Notes: generated from the sequence alone by a model not told the origin. 55,581 nt of DNA from Alphaproteobacteria bacterium (GCA_023150415.1 JAKLKY010000008.1:1-55581); one strand, 5' to 3'. Numbered from the stretch's first letter, positions 12,792 through 22,262 are shown. A program made the numbers and translations.

Positions 12792-14120
12792 ATGCGTTTG
12801 AAGCTTCTCCTCTTCGCGAGTGTCGCCTGGATTATGAGTCCATCCCTGAGCCATGCGCAAACGCTGAGCGAGACGGTGCAAAAGGCCCTGTCTTCCCACC
12901 CGAAGAATGAAGAGGCGCAAGCCTCGCTCGATGCGGCGCGCGAAGATGCCGAGGAGCAGTTTTCCGGCTATTTCCCCAAAGTTTCCGTCGGCACGACGGG
13001 CGGGCGGATTTATGGCGATAACGCCACCAGCCGCGGCCTGTCGACTACGCGCGGCGAGGCGTATTCCTATCTGTGGGAGGGTAATATATCGGCGCGGCAG
13101 ATGTTGTTCGACGGTTTCGAGACCGATAACAAAGTGCGCGCAGCGAATGCGCGGGCGGGTTCAGCGAAAATGAGCGCAGCCGATGCGCGTGAACAGCTTG
13201 CGGCCCGTGCCGCGCAGGCCTATATCGAGTTGCTGCGCGCGCGGACGGGGCTGGCGATGCTAAAGACGCATGAGAAGAAGGTCGATAATTATCTGGCGCG
13301 GATCAAAAGCATGGTCGATCAGGGCGCGGCGGATGAGGCTGATCATCAGATGGCGCGCGATATTCGCGTTATTTTGGATGGGCTGATTACCGATTACAAA
13401 GGCCAGATGCGCGCCGCAGAAGGCAATATGCTGGAGATTGCGGGTACGTTGCCGGAAGGGCCCCTGAAAAAGCCAGCTGTGCCGATGCAGGCGATTCCGG
13501 CGAACAGCGATGAGGCGGTGCGTCAGATCCTTGCCAATCATCCGGCTCTGCGCGCGGCGGCGCTGTCGGCGAAATCCAGCACGTATGATATTCAGGCGCA
13601 GAATGCACAGCTTTATCCCGATGTCAGCGGTGAATTGTCTTATCTTAAAAGTGACAAGCGTGATCTGATCGGCGGCGAAATGGAAGACGCACGGGCCGTG
13701 GTTAAACTGAACTGGGCATTTGACACCGGCGGCGCCACGATGGCGCGCATTGCCCGCAGCCGCGATGAAGAACGCGCCGCACAGGCGCGGCAAAAAGAAC
13801 TTGAGCGCACGCTGATGCGTGATGTGCGGCTGGCCTATGCGGAATATGACACCGCGCGCGAGCAGATCATCCATCAGGAGAAGCGGCGCAAGCTCAATAA
13901 AACATTAATGGATACGTACGGGTCTAAATTCGAGGGCGCGCAAATATCCTTGCTGCAACTGATGCAGGCCGATAATCAGCTGTTTATTACGGAGCTTGAG
14001 AAAATGAATGGCGAGCATCGCTTGCTGGCTGCACAATTTGCCATCATCGCCGGCATGGGGCGGATGCAGGAAGCGCTCGGTCTGGGTGGTTTGCAGAAGG
14101 TCAGCGCCCATGAGCCGTGA
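12792..14120 (+). CDS. TolC-family outer membrane channel of type I secretion
   Basis: Forms the outer-membrane and periplasmic tunnel through which the adjacent ABC exporter releases its substrate. Starting at M-R-L-K-L-L-L-F it has a clear signal peptide with predicted cleavage after S-H-A-Q. The mature protein is long coiled-coil helices alternating with short strands, with the duplicated TolC architecture, about 442 residues in all. An ATG 16 codons upstream lacks a good ribosome site and would bury the signal peptide. Its stop overlaps the start of the ABC gene, so it is first in the four-gene operon. No dedicated secretion substrate is visible in the window. Confidence 0.9.
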   Translation: MRLKLLLFASVAWIMSPSLSHAQTLSETVQKALSSHPKNEEAQASLDAAREDAEEQFSGYFPKVSVGTTGGRIYGDNATSRGLSTTRGEAYSYLWEGNISARQMLFDGFETDNKVRAANARAGSAKMSAADAREQLAARAAQAYIELLRARTGLAMLKTHEKKVDNYLARIKSMVDQGAADEADHQMARDIRVILDGLITDYKGQMRAAEGNMLEIAGTLPEGPLKKPAVPMQAIPANSDEAVRQILANHPALRAAALSAKSSTYDIQAQNAQLYPDVSGELSYLKSDKRDLIGGEMEDARAVVKLNWAFDTGGATMARIARSRDEERAAQARQKELERTLMRDVRLAYAEYDTAREQIIHQEKRRKLNKTLMDTYGSKFEGAQISLLQLMQADNQLFITELEKMNGEHRLLAAQFAIIAGMGRMQEALGLGGLQKVSAHEP

Positions 14121-16233
14121 TCCGCTGCTGGAATCCCTGGTTTACCTGACGGCTCATCACGGACGCGCGCGATCAGCATCGGCGATCCGCGCCGGGTTGG
14201 CCTATGATGCCAAAGGCATGGGGCCGGGTCTGTTTTGCCAGGCGGCGGAGCGCATGGGACTGAAGGCGGCGTTGCTGCAAAAGCCCGCGATTGCCGCGAT
14301 TGCGGATTCTGTTTTGCCTGTCGTGTTGTTACTAAAGGAGGCGCAGGCGCTGGTGCTGCTGCGGCGGCGGGGGGATATTCTGGATGTGTTCGATCCTGCG
14401 CTGGGCCGCGCGCGGGAGATGAACAAGCAGGATCACGAGGCCTATGGCGGCTATGCGCTCTACGTTTCGCCGCGGCCCGAATTTTTGAATCCGGAAACGC
14501 CCGATCCGCAGGACATGCGTCGGCACTGGTTCTGGTCGGTGGTGTGGGAAAATCGCAAGGTCTACGGGATGGTTTTGATTGCAGCTGTGCTGATTAATCT
14601 GTTCGCGCTCGCGGGACCGCTATTCATCAAGAACGTCTATGACCGCGTCATTCCCAATGAGGCGATCGAGACCGGCTGGGCGCTGGGGCTTGGCGCGCTT
14701 ATCGTTTTTGTCTTTGATTTTATCTTGCGCAATCTTCGCGCTTATCTCATCGACATTGCCGGACGCCGGATAGATGTTTTGGCAGGCGCGCGGATTTTCG
14801 ATCACCTGATGGATATGCGCATGGCACATCGTCCGCGCTCGAGCGGGGCGTTCGCCAATATGTTGCGTGATTTTGATTCCGTGCGCGAGTTTTTCACATC
14901 AGCAACAGTTACGGGGCTGGTGGACCTGCCTTTCGCGCTGTTTTTTATCTTTATTATCTTTCATCTGGGTGGTGCGCTGGCCATGATTTTGCTGGGGCTG
15001 ACGTCGCTTGTTATGATCGCGGGCGCATTGATCCATTTGCATCTTAAGGGCGTCGTGCGTGGCGCCGTGCGCACGGCGGAGACAAAGCACGGCCTTCTGG
15101 TGGAGAGCATCAATGGGCTGGAGACCATAAAGGCGGTGGGCGCAGACGGACATTTCCGCGCACGCTATGCCGCGCAGATGGCGTTGAATGCGCGCTACGG
15201 TCAGGCTTCGCGCTTCTGGTCGGGGATGGGCATTAATCTGGCCAATCTCGCGCAGCAAAGCGCGTCGGTGCTGCTGGTGCTGGCGGGGATGTATCTGGTT
15301 CAGAGCGGCGATATGACGGTGGGGAGTCTCATTGCCGCTGTCATTCTGGCGGGGCGTGCGCTGGCGCCGATTGGCCAGGTTGCGAATTTGATGGCGCGCT
15401 ATCATCAGGCCGGCAGCGCCCTGCGCACGCTCGAAGCCGTGATGCAAACGCCGGTTGAGCGCCCGGCGGGCCGCGTCTTTCTCAGCCGCCCGAACTTGAA
15501 AGGCGCGATCGCTTTTGAGAATGTCAGTTTCGCCTATCCCGGCGTGGCGCGGCCGGTACTGCAGAATGTCAGCTTTCGCATCCAGCCCGGCGAGCGCGTA
15601 GGAATCATTGGTCGCGTGGGTTCGGGCAAGAGTACGATCGCGCGTCTGATGATGGGGTTGTATGAAGCCGATGAAGGGGTAATCTTGCTGGATGAGACGG
15701 ACACGCGGCAGATTGATCCGGCCGATATACGCCGCGCGATGGCGTATATCGCGCAGGATGTAACACTGTTTTCCGGTAGTGTCCGCGATAACATCGCCAT
15801 TGGATCGCCGTGCGCCAGCGAAGAAGAAATTCTGGCTGCCGCGCAGGCATCGGGCGTGCATGAGTTCGTCGCGCGTCATCCCATGGGTTATGATGCGCCG
15901 GTGGGCGAGCGCGGCGAAGGCCTTTCGGGCGGACAGCGCCAGGCGGTGGCGCTGGCGCGCGCCTTGCTTGCGGGGCCTCAAATTTTCGTCTGCGACGAGC
16001 CGACCAATGCGCTGGACATGCAGGCGGAAGAGGGCTTCAAGCGCACAATCCGCGAGCAAACGCAGGGCAGGACGCTGGTCTTGATTACCCATCGCAACAG
16101 CACGCTGGATTTGCTGGACCGCTTGATCCTGATCGATCAGGGTCGCGTGGTGTTGGATGGGCCGCGTGAGCAGGTTCTGGCCGCACTGGCCGCAGGGCAG
16201 GTCAAAGTGCCCAAGGAGGCGAGCCGCGCATGA
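14110..16233 (+). CDS. Type I secretion ABC transporter (permease/ATPase)
   Basis: Inner-membrane ATPase exporter, about 708 residues. Domains in order: a C39-peptidase-like domain (1-130) without the catalytic cysteine, as in HlyB and LapB; a six-helix membrane domain (about 150-430); and a nucleotide-binding domain with Walker A G-R-V-G-S-G-K-S near residue 501, signature L-S-G-G-Q-R-Q near 605, and Walker B I-F-V-C-D-E-P-T-N. The degenerate C39 domain implies substrates with C-terminal signals (RTX toxins or adhesins) rather than double-glycine leaders. The start was set at M-S-R-D-P-L-L-E, overlapping the TolC stop; a longer frame exists upstream but duplicates the TolC region. Confidence 0.93.
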   Translation: MSRDPLLESLVYLTAHHGRARSASAIRAGLAYDAKGMGPGLFCQAAERMGLKAALLQKPAIAAIADSVLPVVLLLKEAQALVLLRRRGDILDVFDPALGRAREMNKQDHEAYGGYALYVSPRPEFLNPETPDPQDMRRHWFWSVVWENRKVYGMVLIAAVLINLFALAGPLFIKNVYDRVIPNEAIETGWALGLGALIVFVFDFILRNLRAYLIDIAGRRIDVLAGARIFDHLMDMRMAHRPRSSGAFANMLRDFDSVREFFTSATVTGLVDLPFALFFIFIIFHLGGALAMILLGLTSLVMIAGALIHLHLKGVVRGAVRTAETKHGLLVESINGLETIKAVGADGHFRARYAAQMALNARYGQASRFWSGMGINLANLAQQSASVLLVLAGMYLVQSGDMTVGSLIAAVILAGRALAPIGQVANLMARYHQAGSALRTLEAVMQTPVERPAGRVFLSRPNLKGAIAFENVSFAYPGVARPVLQNVSFRIQPGERVGIIGRVGSGKSTIARLMMGLYEADEGVILLDETDTRQIDPADIRRAMAYIAQDVTLFSGSVRDNIAIGSPCASEEEILAAAQASGVHEFVARHPMGYDAPVGERGEGLSGGQRQAVALARALLAGPQIFVCDEPTNALDMQAEEGFKRTIREQTQGRTLVLITHRNSTLDLLDRLILIDQGRVVLDGPREQVLAALAAGQVKVPKEASRA

Positions 16234-17597
16234 GCAAGATCAAGCAATCGCTGCGCCGGTTCGAGCATCTGGCCTTCGGCGCGCAAGGCGAGGGTGAGGC
16301 AGCGTTTATGGACGATGTGCACAGCGCGCAAAACTTGCAGCCTTCGCGCGCAGCGCTGGCAATGTTTTATGTGGTTGCGGCCCTGTTTATCATTGCGCTG
16401 CTCTGGGCGGCAATCACGCATATCGAGGAAATTACGCGCGGGCAAGGGCGCGTGGTGCCTTCGCGCGAGATTCAGATCGTGCAGTCTCTGGAAGGAGGTA
16501 TTCTCGCGGAATTGCTGGTGCAGGAAGGGCAAAAGGTTGAGAAAGATCAGGTGCTCATGCGCCTGAGCGATGTTCAATTTTCCTCGGAAGAACGTGGCGC
16601 CGAAGCTAAGCTCGCAGGTTTGAAGGCCAAGCGTGCGCGCCTGTCGGCTGAGGCGGTCGGGCAAGCGCCGGTCATGCCGGAGGATGTAGCGACGACGCAC
16701 CCGGAGATGGTGAAGATCGAGATGGATCTTTATGCCTCGCGCAAGCGGGAGTTGGATAATTCCATGGGAATTTTGGAGGACAAGATCAACAAGGCCTTGG
16801 CCGATCAGGCGGAGACACAGGCGCAGATCGAGCGCTTGGGTGAAAGTGCGCGGCTGTTGAACGAGGCGCTGGCGATCACGCGCAAGATGGTGGAACAGCG
16901 CGCCATGCCCAAGCTGCAGCAGATCAACCAGGAGCGCGAGCTAAACGACACCGAAGGTCAGTTGAAGGCCAGTCAGGAGCGGCTGAAATCTCTGGATGCC
17001 GATCTGGAAGTGGCACGCAAGGAAAAGGAAAGCCAGAACGCACGCTTCCAATCTTTGGCGCTGAGTGAGATGAATGATGTCGAAACACAGATTGCTGGCC
17101 TGTCGGAGCAGTTGAAAACCATTGGTGATCGCGTGGACCGGGCCGAGCTGCGTGCGCCCGTGGCCGGGATAGTGAATGCGATTGCGCTCAAGACGATTGG
17201 CGGGGTGATTGAGCCGGCGATGAAATTGGTGGAGATTGTGCCGCTCGATGAATCGTTGAAAATCATCGCCCGCGTTGGGCCGGAGCAGGTGGCCTTCCTG
17301 CGCCCCGGCCTGCCGGCGAAGGTAAAGATCACGGCTTATGATTCCCACAAATACGGCGCGCTGGACGGCACGTTGGCGCGGATTGCCTCGAATTCGCAGA
17401 CCGACCAGGAGGGCAATGTCTTTTTCGAGATCGAGGTGCACACGGCGCGCAATCATCTGGGGCCGGAGAACGCGCCGCTGCCGATCACGCCGGGGATGGT
17501 GGCGGATGTTGATGTCATCACCGGCAAGCGTAGTATTCTGGATTATCTGCTCAAGCCGATTTTTCAGGCTCAAGAACGCGCGCTGACGGAGCGATAA
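16230..17597 (+). CDS. HlyD-family type I secretion adaptor
   Basis: Periplasmic membrane-fusion protein (455 aa) joining the ABC exporter to the TolC-like channel. It has a short cytosolic N-terminus, one transmembrane helix (about residues 45-67), a lipoyl half motif (V-Q-S-L-E-G-G-I-L-A-E-L-L-V-Q-E-G), long coiled-coil hairpin helices (about 130-290) and a beta-barrel domain with L-R-A-P-V-A-G-I-V-N. Its ATG overlaps the transporter stop (ATGA). The set resembles the LapBCE system for large adhesins, but the cargo is not in the window. Confidence 0.93.
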   Translation: MSKIKQSLRRFEHLAFGAQGEGEAAFMDDVHSAQNLQPSRAALAMFYVVAALFIIALLWAAITHIEEITRGQGRVVPSREIQIVQSLEGGILAELLVQEGQKVEKDQVLMRLSDVQFSSEERGAEAKLAGLKAKRARLSAEAVGQAPVMPEDVATTHPEMVKIEMDLYASRKRELDNSMGILEDKINKALADQAETQAQIERLGESARLLNEALAITRKMVEQRAMPKLQQINQERELNDTEGQLKASQERLKSLDADLEVARKEKESQNARFQSLALSEMNDVETQIAGLSEQLKTIGDRVDRAELRAPVAGIVNAIALKTIGGVIEPAMKLVEIVPLDESLKIIARVGPEQVAFLRPGLPAKVKITAYDSHKYGALDGTLARIASNSQTDQEGNVFFEIEVHTARNHLGPENAPLPITPGMVADVDVITGKRSILDYLLKPIFQAQERALTER

Positions 17598-17598
17598 A

Positions 17599-19827
17599 AT
17601 GCGCGGGATTTTGCAGACACTCTTTCTTCTGGCCTTGCTGGCGGGGCTGGTGGGCTGGAGCGATGCCGACAATGTGGTGCGCCAGCGTCTGCAATTCGCT
17701 GTGTTTGACACGTATAACCGCCTCTATCCGCGTCCGGCGCCGGAGGGCGCACCGGTTGTGATCGTTGATATCGACGAGCAATCACTCAAGGAACTGGGGC
17801 AATGGCCCTGGCCGCGCACAGTGCTTGCGCGGCTGGTGGATCAGCTGGCGGCGATGGGCGCAAAGGCGGTGGCGTTTGATATGGTTTTTGCCGAGCCCGA
17901 CCGCACGACGCCCGTTCGCATCGCTCAGGCCTTGCCGACGGGCAGCGATTACGACGCCGTGCGCCAAAGCCTGACGCAGTTGCCTGATCATGATGCAATC
18001 TTTGGCGCGGCTATTGCTCGCAATGGCCGGGTTATTACCGGATTTACCCATGCGGCGGAGAAGGACACGCTGGCGCCGCCAGTACTGCGCCAGCCGTTTC
18101 TGGTGCGTGATGCCGACCGTAAGAATTTTCTCCTGCAGGCGCAAAATCTGCATGGCGCGGCCAATACATTGCCTGTTCTTACGGCCGGCGCGGCGGGCAA
18201 TGGCAGTTTCATCGCCAGCCCGGCAGGCGACGGGATCTTGCGCGAGGTTACGCTGGTGTTCAGTGGCGAGCCGGCCTTCGGGCCGCAAATTTACCCGGCG
18301 CTGAGTATTGAGGCGCTGCGCGTTGCGCTGGGTGGGGCCGGCGGATTTTCACGTATCGAACCTGCGACGCAGCAGCGTTTTTACGATCCGGATTATTTGC
18401 TGCGGATTGGATCTCAGACCGGTAAGGATTTCATGGCGCGCGTTCAAATCCCGCTGGATGCAGACGGGCATCTGTGGGTGTATTACCGTCCCCTGATGCG
18501 TGAAAATTACATTCCAGCCCATCAGGTGATTGATGCCGCGATGAGTGATGCGATTGCGCTAAAAATAAAAGATAAGATTGTTTTGGTTGGTGCGTCGCCG
18601 GAAGGGTTGAAGGATGTGCGCTCGACACCGCTTGATCTGTTCGTGCCGGGTGTTGAGGTGCATTTTAACGTGATCGAGCAGACATTGCAGGGTAAATTCC
18701 TGCTTCGGCCGTATTTCATTAAAGGCATGGAGGCGCTCGTCATTGGCGCGATGGGGCTGGCCATTATCGCGCTCACGCCATTTCTCGGTGCACTTGGTAT
18801 GATGTTGATTGCCACCGGGTTTATCGTGGCCAGTTTTGCAGGATCGTTCTACGCCTTTCATACATGGGGTTTGTTGCTTGATCCGCTCTATCCGGCCCTG
18901 TGCGTCGGGATTATTTTTTCATTCTCCGCGCTGTTTTCCTTCATGCGCGCCGAGGCGCAGCGGCGGCAGGTGCGCCAGGCATTCGGGCTTTATATTTCAC
19001 CCGATTATATGAAGGAGTTGACGCGCAATCCGGGCAAGCTGCAGTTGGGTGGTGAGACGCGAGAACTCAGCATCATGTTCACCGATATCCGCAACTTCAC
19101 GACTATTGCCGAAGGGATGAACCCGGCGGCGCTCATTACGCTCATGAATGATTTCCTGACGCCGATGTCAGAGCAGGTGATGCGCCAGCGCGGCACGATC
19201 GACAAATATATTGGCGATGCGATGATGGCGTTTTGGAACGCGCCGCTCGATGATCCCGATCATGCGCGTCATGCCTGCCGCGCAGCGCTGGGGATGCAGA
19301 GTGTTCTGGAGCCGATCAATCAAAGACTTGCGCTCGAGACGCCTCTGCGCGTAGGGATTGGGCTGAACACGGGACCCTGCGCGGTGGGGAACATGGGCTC
19401 GCGGCAGCGCTTTGCCTATTCGGCGCTGGGCGATGCGGTAAATCTGGCTTCACGGCTTGAGGGTCTGACGAAAACTTACGGCGTTCCGGTTCTGGCGGGT
19501 GAGGCGATTGTTTCGCGCGCGCCTGAGTTTGCATTTCTGGAAGTTGATCTGATCCGTGTGAAAGGTAAGAGCCAGGCCGTGCGGGTTTATGCGCTGCTGG
19601 GGGATGAGGCATGCGCGCAGACCCCGGAATTTAAGGAACTGACACAGAATCACGATAAATTTTTAAACCTCTATCGCGCACAGAAGTGGGAAGAGGCGCT
19701 GGCCGCACTCACGCCGAACGCGAAACTGGATGCGCTTCATGAAGTCTACCGCAAGCGTATCAGCGCATTCAAGGATACCCCGCCGCCTGCAGATTGGGAT
19801 GGCGTGTTCAAGGCGCAGACGAAGTAG
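17599..19827 (+). CDS. CHASE2-domain class III adenylate/guanylate cyclase
   Basis: A 742-residue membrane sensor that probably makes cAMP or cGMP. An N-terminal membrane anchor precedes an extracytoplasmic CHASE2 domain (about 35-350; I-V-D-I-D-E-Q-S-L and G-A-S-P-E-G-L-K-D-V-R-S-T-P), three membrane helices (about 375-445) and a class III cyclase domain (about 480-665). Catalytic residues look intact: metal-binding aspartates in F-T-D-I-R and Y-I-G-D-A-M-M-A-F, the base-binding lysine in D-K-Y-I-G-D, and the transition-state Asn/Arg pair in L-G-D-A-V-N-L-A-S-R. The start is one base after the HlyD stop, making it the fourth gene of the secretion operon. Part of its tail is repeated at 20991-21116. 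Confidence 0.93.
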   Translation: MRGILQTLFLLALLAGLVGWSDADNVVRQRLQFAVFDTYNRLYPRPAPEGAPVVIVDIDEQSLKELGQWPWPRTVLARLVDQLAAMGAKAVAFDMVFAEPDRTTPVRIAQALPTGSDYDAVRQSLTQLPDHDAIFGAAIARNGRVITGFTHAAEKDTLAPPVLRQPFLVRDADRKNFLLQAQNLHGAANTLPVLTAGAAGNGSFIASPAGDGILREVTLVFSGEPAFGPQIYPALSIEALRVALGGAGGFSRIEPATQQRFYDPDYLLRIGSQTGKDFMARVQIPLDADGHLWVYYRPLMRENYIPAHQVIDAAMSDAIALKIKDKIVLVGASPEGLKDVRSTPLDLFVPGVEVHFNVIEQTLQGKFLLRPYFIKGMEALVIGAMGLAIIALTPFLGALGMMLIATGFIVASFAGSFYAFHTWGLLLDPLYPALCVGIIFSFSALFSFMRAEAQRRQVRQAFGLYISPDYMKELTRNPGKLQLGGETRELSIMFTDIRNFTTIAEGMNPAALITLMNDFLTPMSEQVMRQRGTIDKYIGDAMMAFWNAPLDDPDHARHACRAALGMQSVLEPINQRLALETPLRVGIGLNTGPCAVGNMGSRQRFAYSALGDAVNLASRLEGLTKTYGVPVLAGEAIVSRAPEFAFLEVDLIRVKGKSQAVRVYALLGDEACAQTPEFKELTQNHDKFLNLYRAQKWEEALAALTPNAKLDALHEVYRKRISAFKDTPPPADWDGVFKAQTK

Positions 19828-19885
19828 TTTTTGCCTGCCTTATAACTTTTTCTCGTTTTATTGAGATTGTTCTCGTCAATTTTTT

Positions 19886-19912
19886 TACCACCAAGGCACT
19901 AAGGACACGAAG
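19886..19912. repeat. Single arm of a CACCAAGGCAC-type word repeat
   Basis: ACCACCAAGGCACTAAGGACACGAAG-like text, made of short degenerate words (CACTAAG, CACGAAG). It resembles one arm of the hairpin at 30781-30832, but no partner arm is present here. It lies between the cyclase and an unknown gene. Confidence 0.5.
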
Positions 19913-19927
19913 AATTACAAAGATGCT

Positions 19928-20770
19928 TTATATTTCTAGATTATAATTACTTGTGTGTTGGTGGTTACTTTGGTTGAACAGTGTTACTGCTTTTGTAATA
20001 GATGCTGTCTTATTAGGATCTTTGAATCCGCGCGTTGCAAAAAGGCGTAGTTGTTCTGAACGTTTACTGTCTAATAAAGACAATGTTGGCTCATTTTGTC
20101 CTGGTCCGCCGCTTTGATCAAATTGAGAAAATATCAAATTTTCGGGTCTAATGACTGCACATTGTATAGGTGCGGTAATATCATAGAGCCTGAAAATTTC
20201 TACTTCACCCTCTGTACCTAAATCAGGATAGACGGTATGGGCAGGGAAAATTTCTTTACTCAGTGCCCACTGACCTGTAGCCATTATAACAACGGATGCT
20301 TCTTTTGCACTGACTACAGAAATATTTTGCTTAGAACGCGATAGTGTTTCGAAAAATCTCTGCTGCAATTCAGTTGCCTTATGACTCACTGAAGAACTTT
20401 TTAAGCACTTTCCAATGGACATAAGTTCAGTAATTAATGGTTGAGGGGTGTCCTTTTGTAGAAGGATTTTAATACGTGCGTCACTTCCAAAACCGATTAT
20501 TATCCTGGAACCGTCAGGTGTAAATGTTGGTGAACGAATTTCTGTCCACATCATGTCAACATGCGGCCCTGGTAAATCGGCATGCCTTCTGTGTGAAGGA
20601 TTTCTTTCAGATAGATGGGGAGTGGTGAGTTTTATGTTATTCCCATCTACCGTCCATTCTCCAAAACTAACCACAGCATGTTGATGTGAACCGCGCACGA
20701 CAACGGACTTTTCTGGTGTACCGTCAGCATTTGAAACAAACACATTTATCAAATTCATAGCGTTACTCAT
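19928..20770 (-). CDS. Hypothetical protein, possible beta-propeller repeat
   Basis: About 280 residues, not recognised. The segment S-P-T-F-T-P-D-G-S-R-I-I-I-G-F-G-S-D (about 90-107) resembles a TolB/PD40 beta-propeller blade, and an earlier V-S-N-A-D-G-T-P-E also fits that pattern; the rest shows no clear repeats. No signal peptide. The start was set at M-S-N-A-M-N-L; nine further residues are possible upstream, and neither start has a strong ribosome site. Base composition is visibly AT-richer than the cyclase, and the gene lies in a scar between the cyclase and a second copy of the cyclase tail, so it is probably imported. Confidence 0.6.
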   Translation of the reverse strand: MSNAMNLINVFVSNADGTPEKSVVVRGSHQHAVVSFGEWTVDGNNIKLTTPHLSERNPSHRRHADLPGPHVDMMWTEIRSPTFTPDGSRIIIGFGSDARIKILLQKDTPQPLITELMSIGKCLKSSSVSHKATELQQRFFETLSRSKQNISVVSAKEASVVIMATGQWALSKEIFPAHTVYPDLGTEGEVEIFRLYDITAPIQCAVIRPENLIFSQFDQSGGPGQNEPTLSLLDSKRSEQLRLFATRGFKDPNKTASITKAVTLFNQSNHQHTSNYNLEI

Positions 20771-20851
20771 GGGGACTATAATATGCATACAGGACACGAT
20801 CTGTCAAATAATTGTGGTTTTTCTTGTGAAATTAAGGCGGAGATATGCAGC

Positions 20852-20985
20852 TTAAGAACAGTGAATATCTGCTAGAATTTTGCACTTTTCTTGAATGATA
20901 GGCATCAGCGTCTGGTCGGCGGTATCAGGAATAACCTGTGTGTATACCCAGCCGTCGCGTTTGAGGATGGCAAACACAGGAACTT
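20852..20985 (-). pseudogene. IS1595-family (ISXO2-like) transposase fragment
   Basis: On the minus strand the frame reads A-A-G-K-V-P-V-F-A-I-L-K-R-D-G-W-V-Y-T-Q and continues V-I-P-D-T-A-D-Q-T-L-M-P-I-I before a stop. This matches the well-known ISXO2-like transposase core (A-A-G-K-x-P-V-F-G-x-L-K-R-G-G-x-V-Y-T). Only about 44 codons survive, without the rest of the DDE domain or recognisable ends. It abuts the duplicated cyclase tail directly, so an old IS insertion or deletion probably shaped this junction. Identification is from memory of the family pattern. Confidence 0.65.
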
Positions 20986-20990
20986 TGCCC

Positions 20991-21116
20991 GCTGCACTCA
21001 CGCCGAACGCGAAACTGGATGCGCTTCATGTGGTCTACCGCAATCGTATCACCGCATTCAAGGAGAACCCGCCCGGCGATGATTGGGATGGGGTTTATAA
21101 GGCGGTGGGGAAGTAA
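20991..21116 (+). pseudogene. Remnant duplicate of the cyclase C-terminus
   Basis: The frame A-L-T-P-N-A-K-L-D-A-L-H-V-V-Y-R-N-R-I-T and following D-D-W-D-G-V-Y-K repeats the last 40 or so residues of the cyclase ending at 19827 (A-L-T-P-N-A-K-L-D-A-L-H-E-V-Y-R-K-R-I-S; D-W-D-G-V-F-K). DNA matches closely but with scattered substitutions and small codon changes, and both copies end in a stop at the same place. The 5' part is replaced by the transposase fragment. It looks like the tail of a lost second cyclase paralogue rather than a recent copy. Confidence 0.8.
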
Positions 21117-21157
21117 GGGCTCCAAAAAATCATAAAGAAAAATTTTTTAAACAATCC

Positions 21158-21185
21158 GGGGACGCAACAAAAAGGTTGCGTCCCC
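21158..21185. repeat. GGGGACGCAAC palindrome
   Basis: Arms GGGGACGCAAC and GTTGCGTCCCC around the loop AAAAAG. The 28-base element is identical to the one at 43874-43901 in the phage cassette. It lies just past the purC stop on the minus strand and could end that transcript, though the following T-run is poor. Confidence 0.9.
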
Positions 21186-21195
21186 TTGTATGGTT

Positions 21196-22050
21196 TTAAA
21201 TCTTCCGCGGTTTGAGCGGCTTGATTTCCTTGAGTTTACGCTCCCGCGCCAGTTCGTTTTCGATGAGGTCAAGCGTTTCGGCGAGCTGTTCGTTGATACT
21301 GCCGCCCTTGTTGATGATTCCGCCAGGCGGCACGAGGCCTAGTTTCTCAGCGATGTATTGATAGCCCTCAATCACGTCGCCGAGATCAAAGCGGAAGCGA
21401 TCCTTGTCCAGCTTCTCCCCGGATTTCATATCCCACAGGCGGCAGTTGTCGGGTGAGATTTCATCCGCCAGAACCAGATACAGCTCGCCGTGTTCGCCCC
21501 AGATGCGCCCGAACTCCAGTTTCAGATCGACCAAACGCAATCCGATTCCGGAGAACAACCCTTGGAGATAGTCATTGATGCGCCAACTCATCGCCACCAT
21601 TTCATCCAACTCATATGGGTCGGCCCAGCCGAAGGTGATGATATGCTCCTCATTGACCAGAGGATCGCCCAGCGCGTCATTTTTGTAATAAAACTCGACC
21701 AACGGGCGCCCAAGAATTGTTCCCTCATTCACGCCAAAGCGTTTGCACAGCGATCCGGCCGCGACATTGCGGATGACCAGCTCAATCGGTACGATTTCAA
21801 CTTTGCGCACCATTTGCTCGCGCATATTTACTGAGCGCAGGAAATGCGTGGGGATGCCGATGCTCTCCAGCCGTGTCATCAAATGCGCCGAGATGCGGTT
21901 GTTCAAAACACCCTTGCCAGCGATTACGGCTTTTTTCTGTGCATTGAAGGCGGTGGCGTCGTCCTTGAAATACTGGATCAAGGTTGTCTGGTCCGGGCCT
22001 TCATAGATAATTTTTGCTTTGCCTTCGTAAATTTGCTTGCGGCGTGCCAT
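21196..22050 (-). CDS. purC: Phosphoribosylaminoimidazole-succinocarboxamide synthase
   Basis: SAICAR synthetase of purine biosynthesis: joins aspartate to CAIR with ATP. The 284 residues start [13 protein letters not shown], followed by the typical [30 protein letters not shown] and [22 protein letters not shown] two codons upstream is an unlikely start. It is preceded by a candidate structured RNA with its own promoter and terminator (22119-22256), which may be an attenuating leader for this gene. Confidence 0.96.
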   Translation of the reverse strand: MARRKQIYEGKAKIIYEGPDQTTLIQYFKDDATAFNAQKKAVIAGKGVLNNRISAHLMTRLESIGIPTHFLRSVNMREQMVRKVEIVPIELVIRNVAAGSLCKRFGVNEGTILGRPLVEFYYKNDALGDPLVNEEHIITFGWADPYELDEMVAMSWRINDYLQGLFSGIGLRLVDLKLEFGRIWGEHGELYLVLADEISPDNCRLWDMKSGEKLDKDRFRFDLGDVIEGYQYIAEKLGLVPPGGIINKGGSINEQLAETLDLIENELARERKLKEIKPLKPRKI

Positions 22051-22118
22051 GGGCAACTACAATCCTTGCGCGTGGTGACAAGGCCATTTCTATAGCATTT
22101 AAGAGTGCGAGTTCAAAG

Positions 22119-22256
22119 AAAAAAGCCCCGCATTTGGCCGGGGCTTTTCTTGCGACGAAGCAAGAATATTGTCTTTTACGTGGTCTTCCTGTTTAACTCG
22201 CCCGATTTTCGGTTGTGCGAAGTATGTTGCTCCCCAACACGATTGTATACTCTATG
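22119..22256 (-). ncRNA. Candidate small RNA or purC leader with intrinsic terminator
   Basis: A promoter-terminator unit on the minus strand. The -35 TTGCAT (22291-22286) and -10 TATATA (22268-22263) are spaced by 17 bases, giving a start near 22256. The transcript would hold a CCGA/TCGG hairpin, then TTCTTGC/GCAAGAA (22166-22147), then a perfect 10-base terminator stem (AAAAGCCCCG/CGGGGCTTTT, 22148-22121) followed by T6. That gives roughly 140 nt. The terminator ends about 70 bases before the purC ATG, so it could be a riboswitch-like leader or a free RNA (6S-like size). I do not recognise a known family. Confidence 0.5.
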
Positions 22257-22262
22257 TTCTAA

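Noticed and set aside
20895-21116. A separate 73-aa gene
   Set aside because: Only the last two thirds match a protein, the cyclase tail; the first part is antisense to a transposase fragment. Better called a pseudogene.
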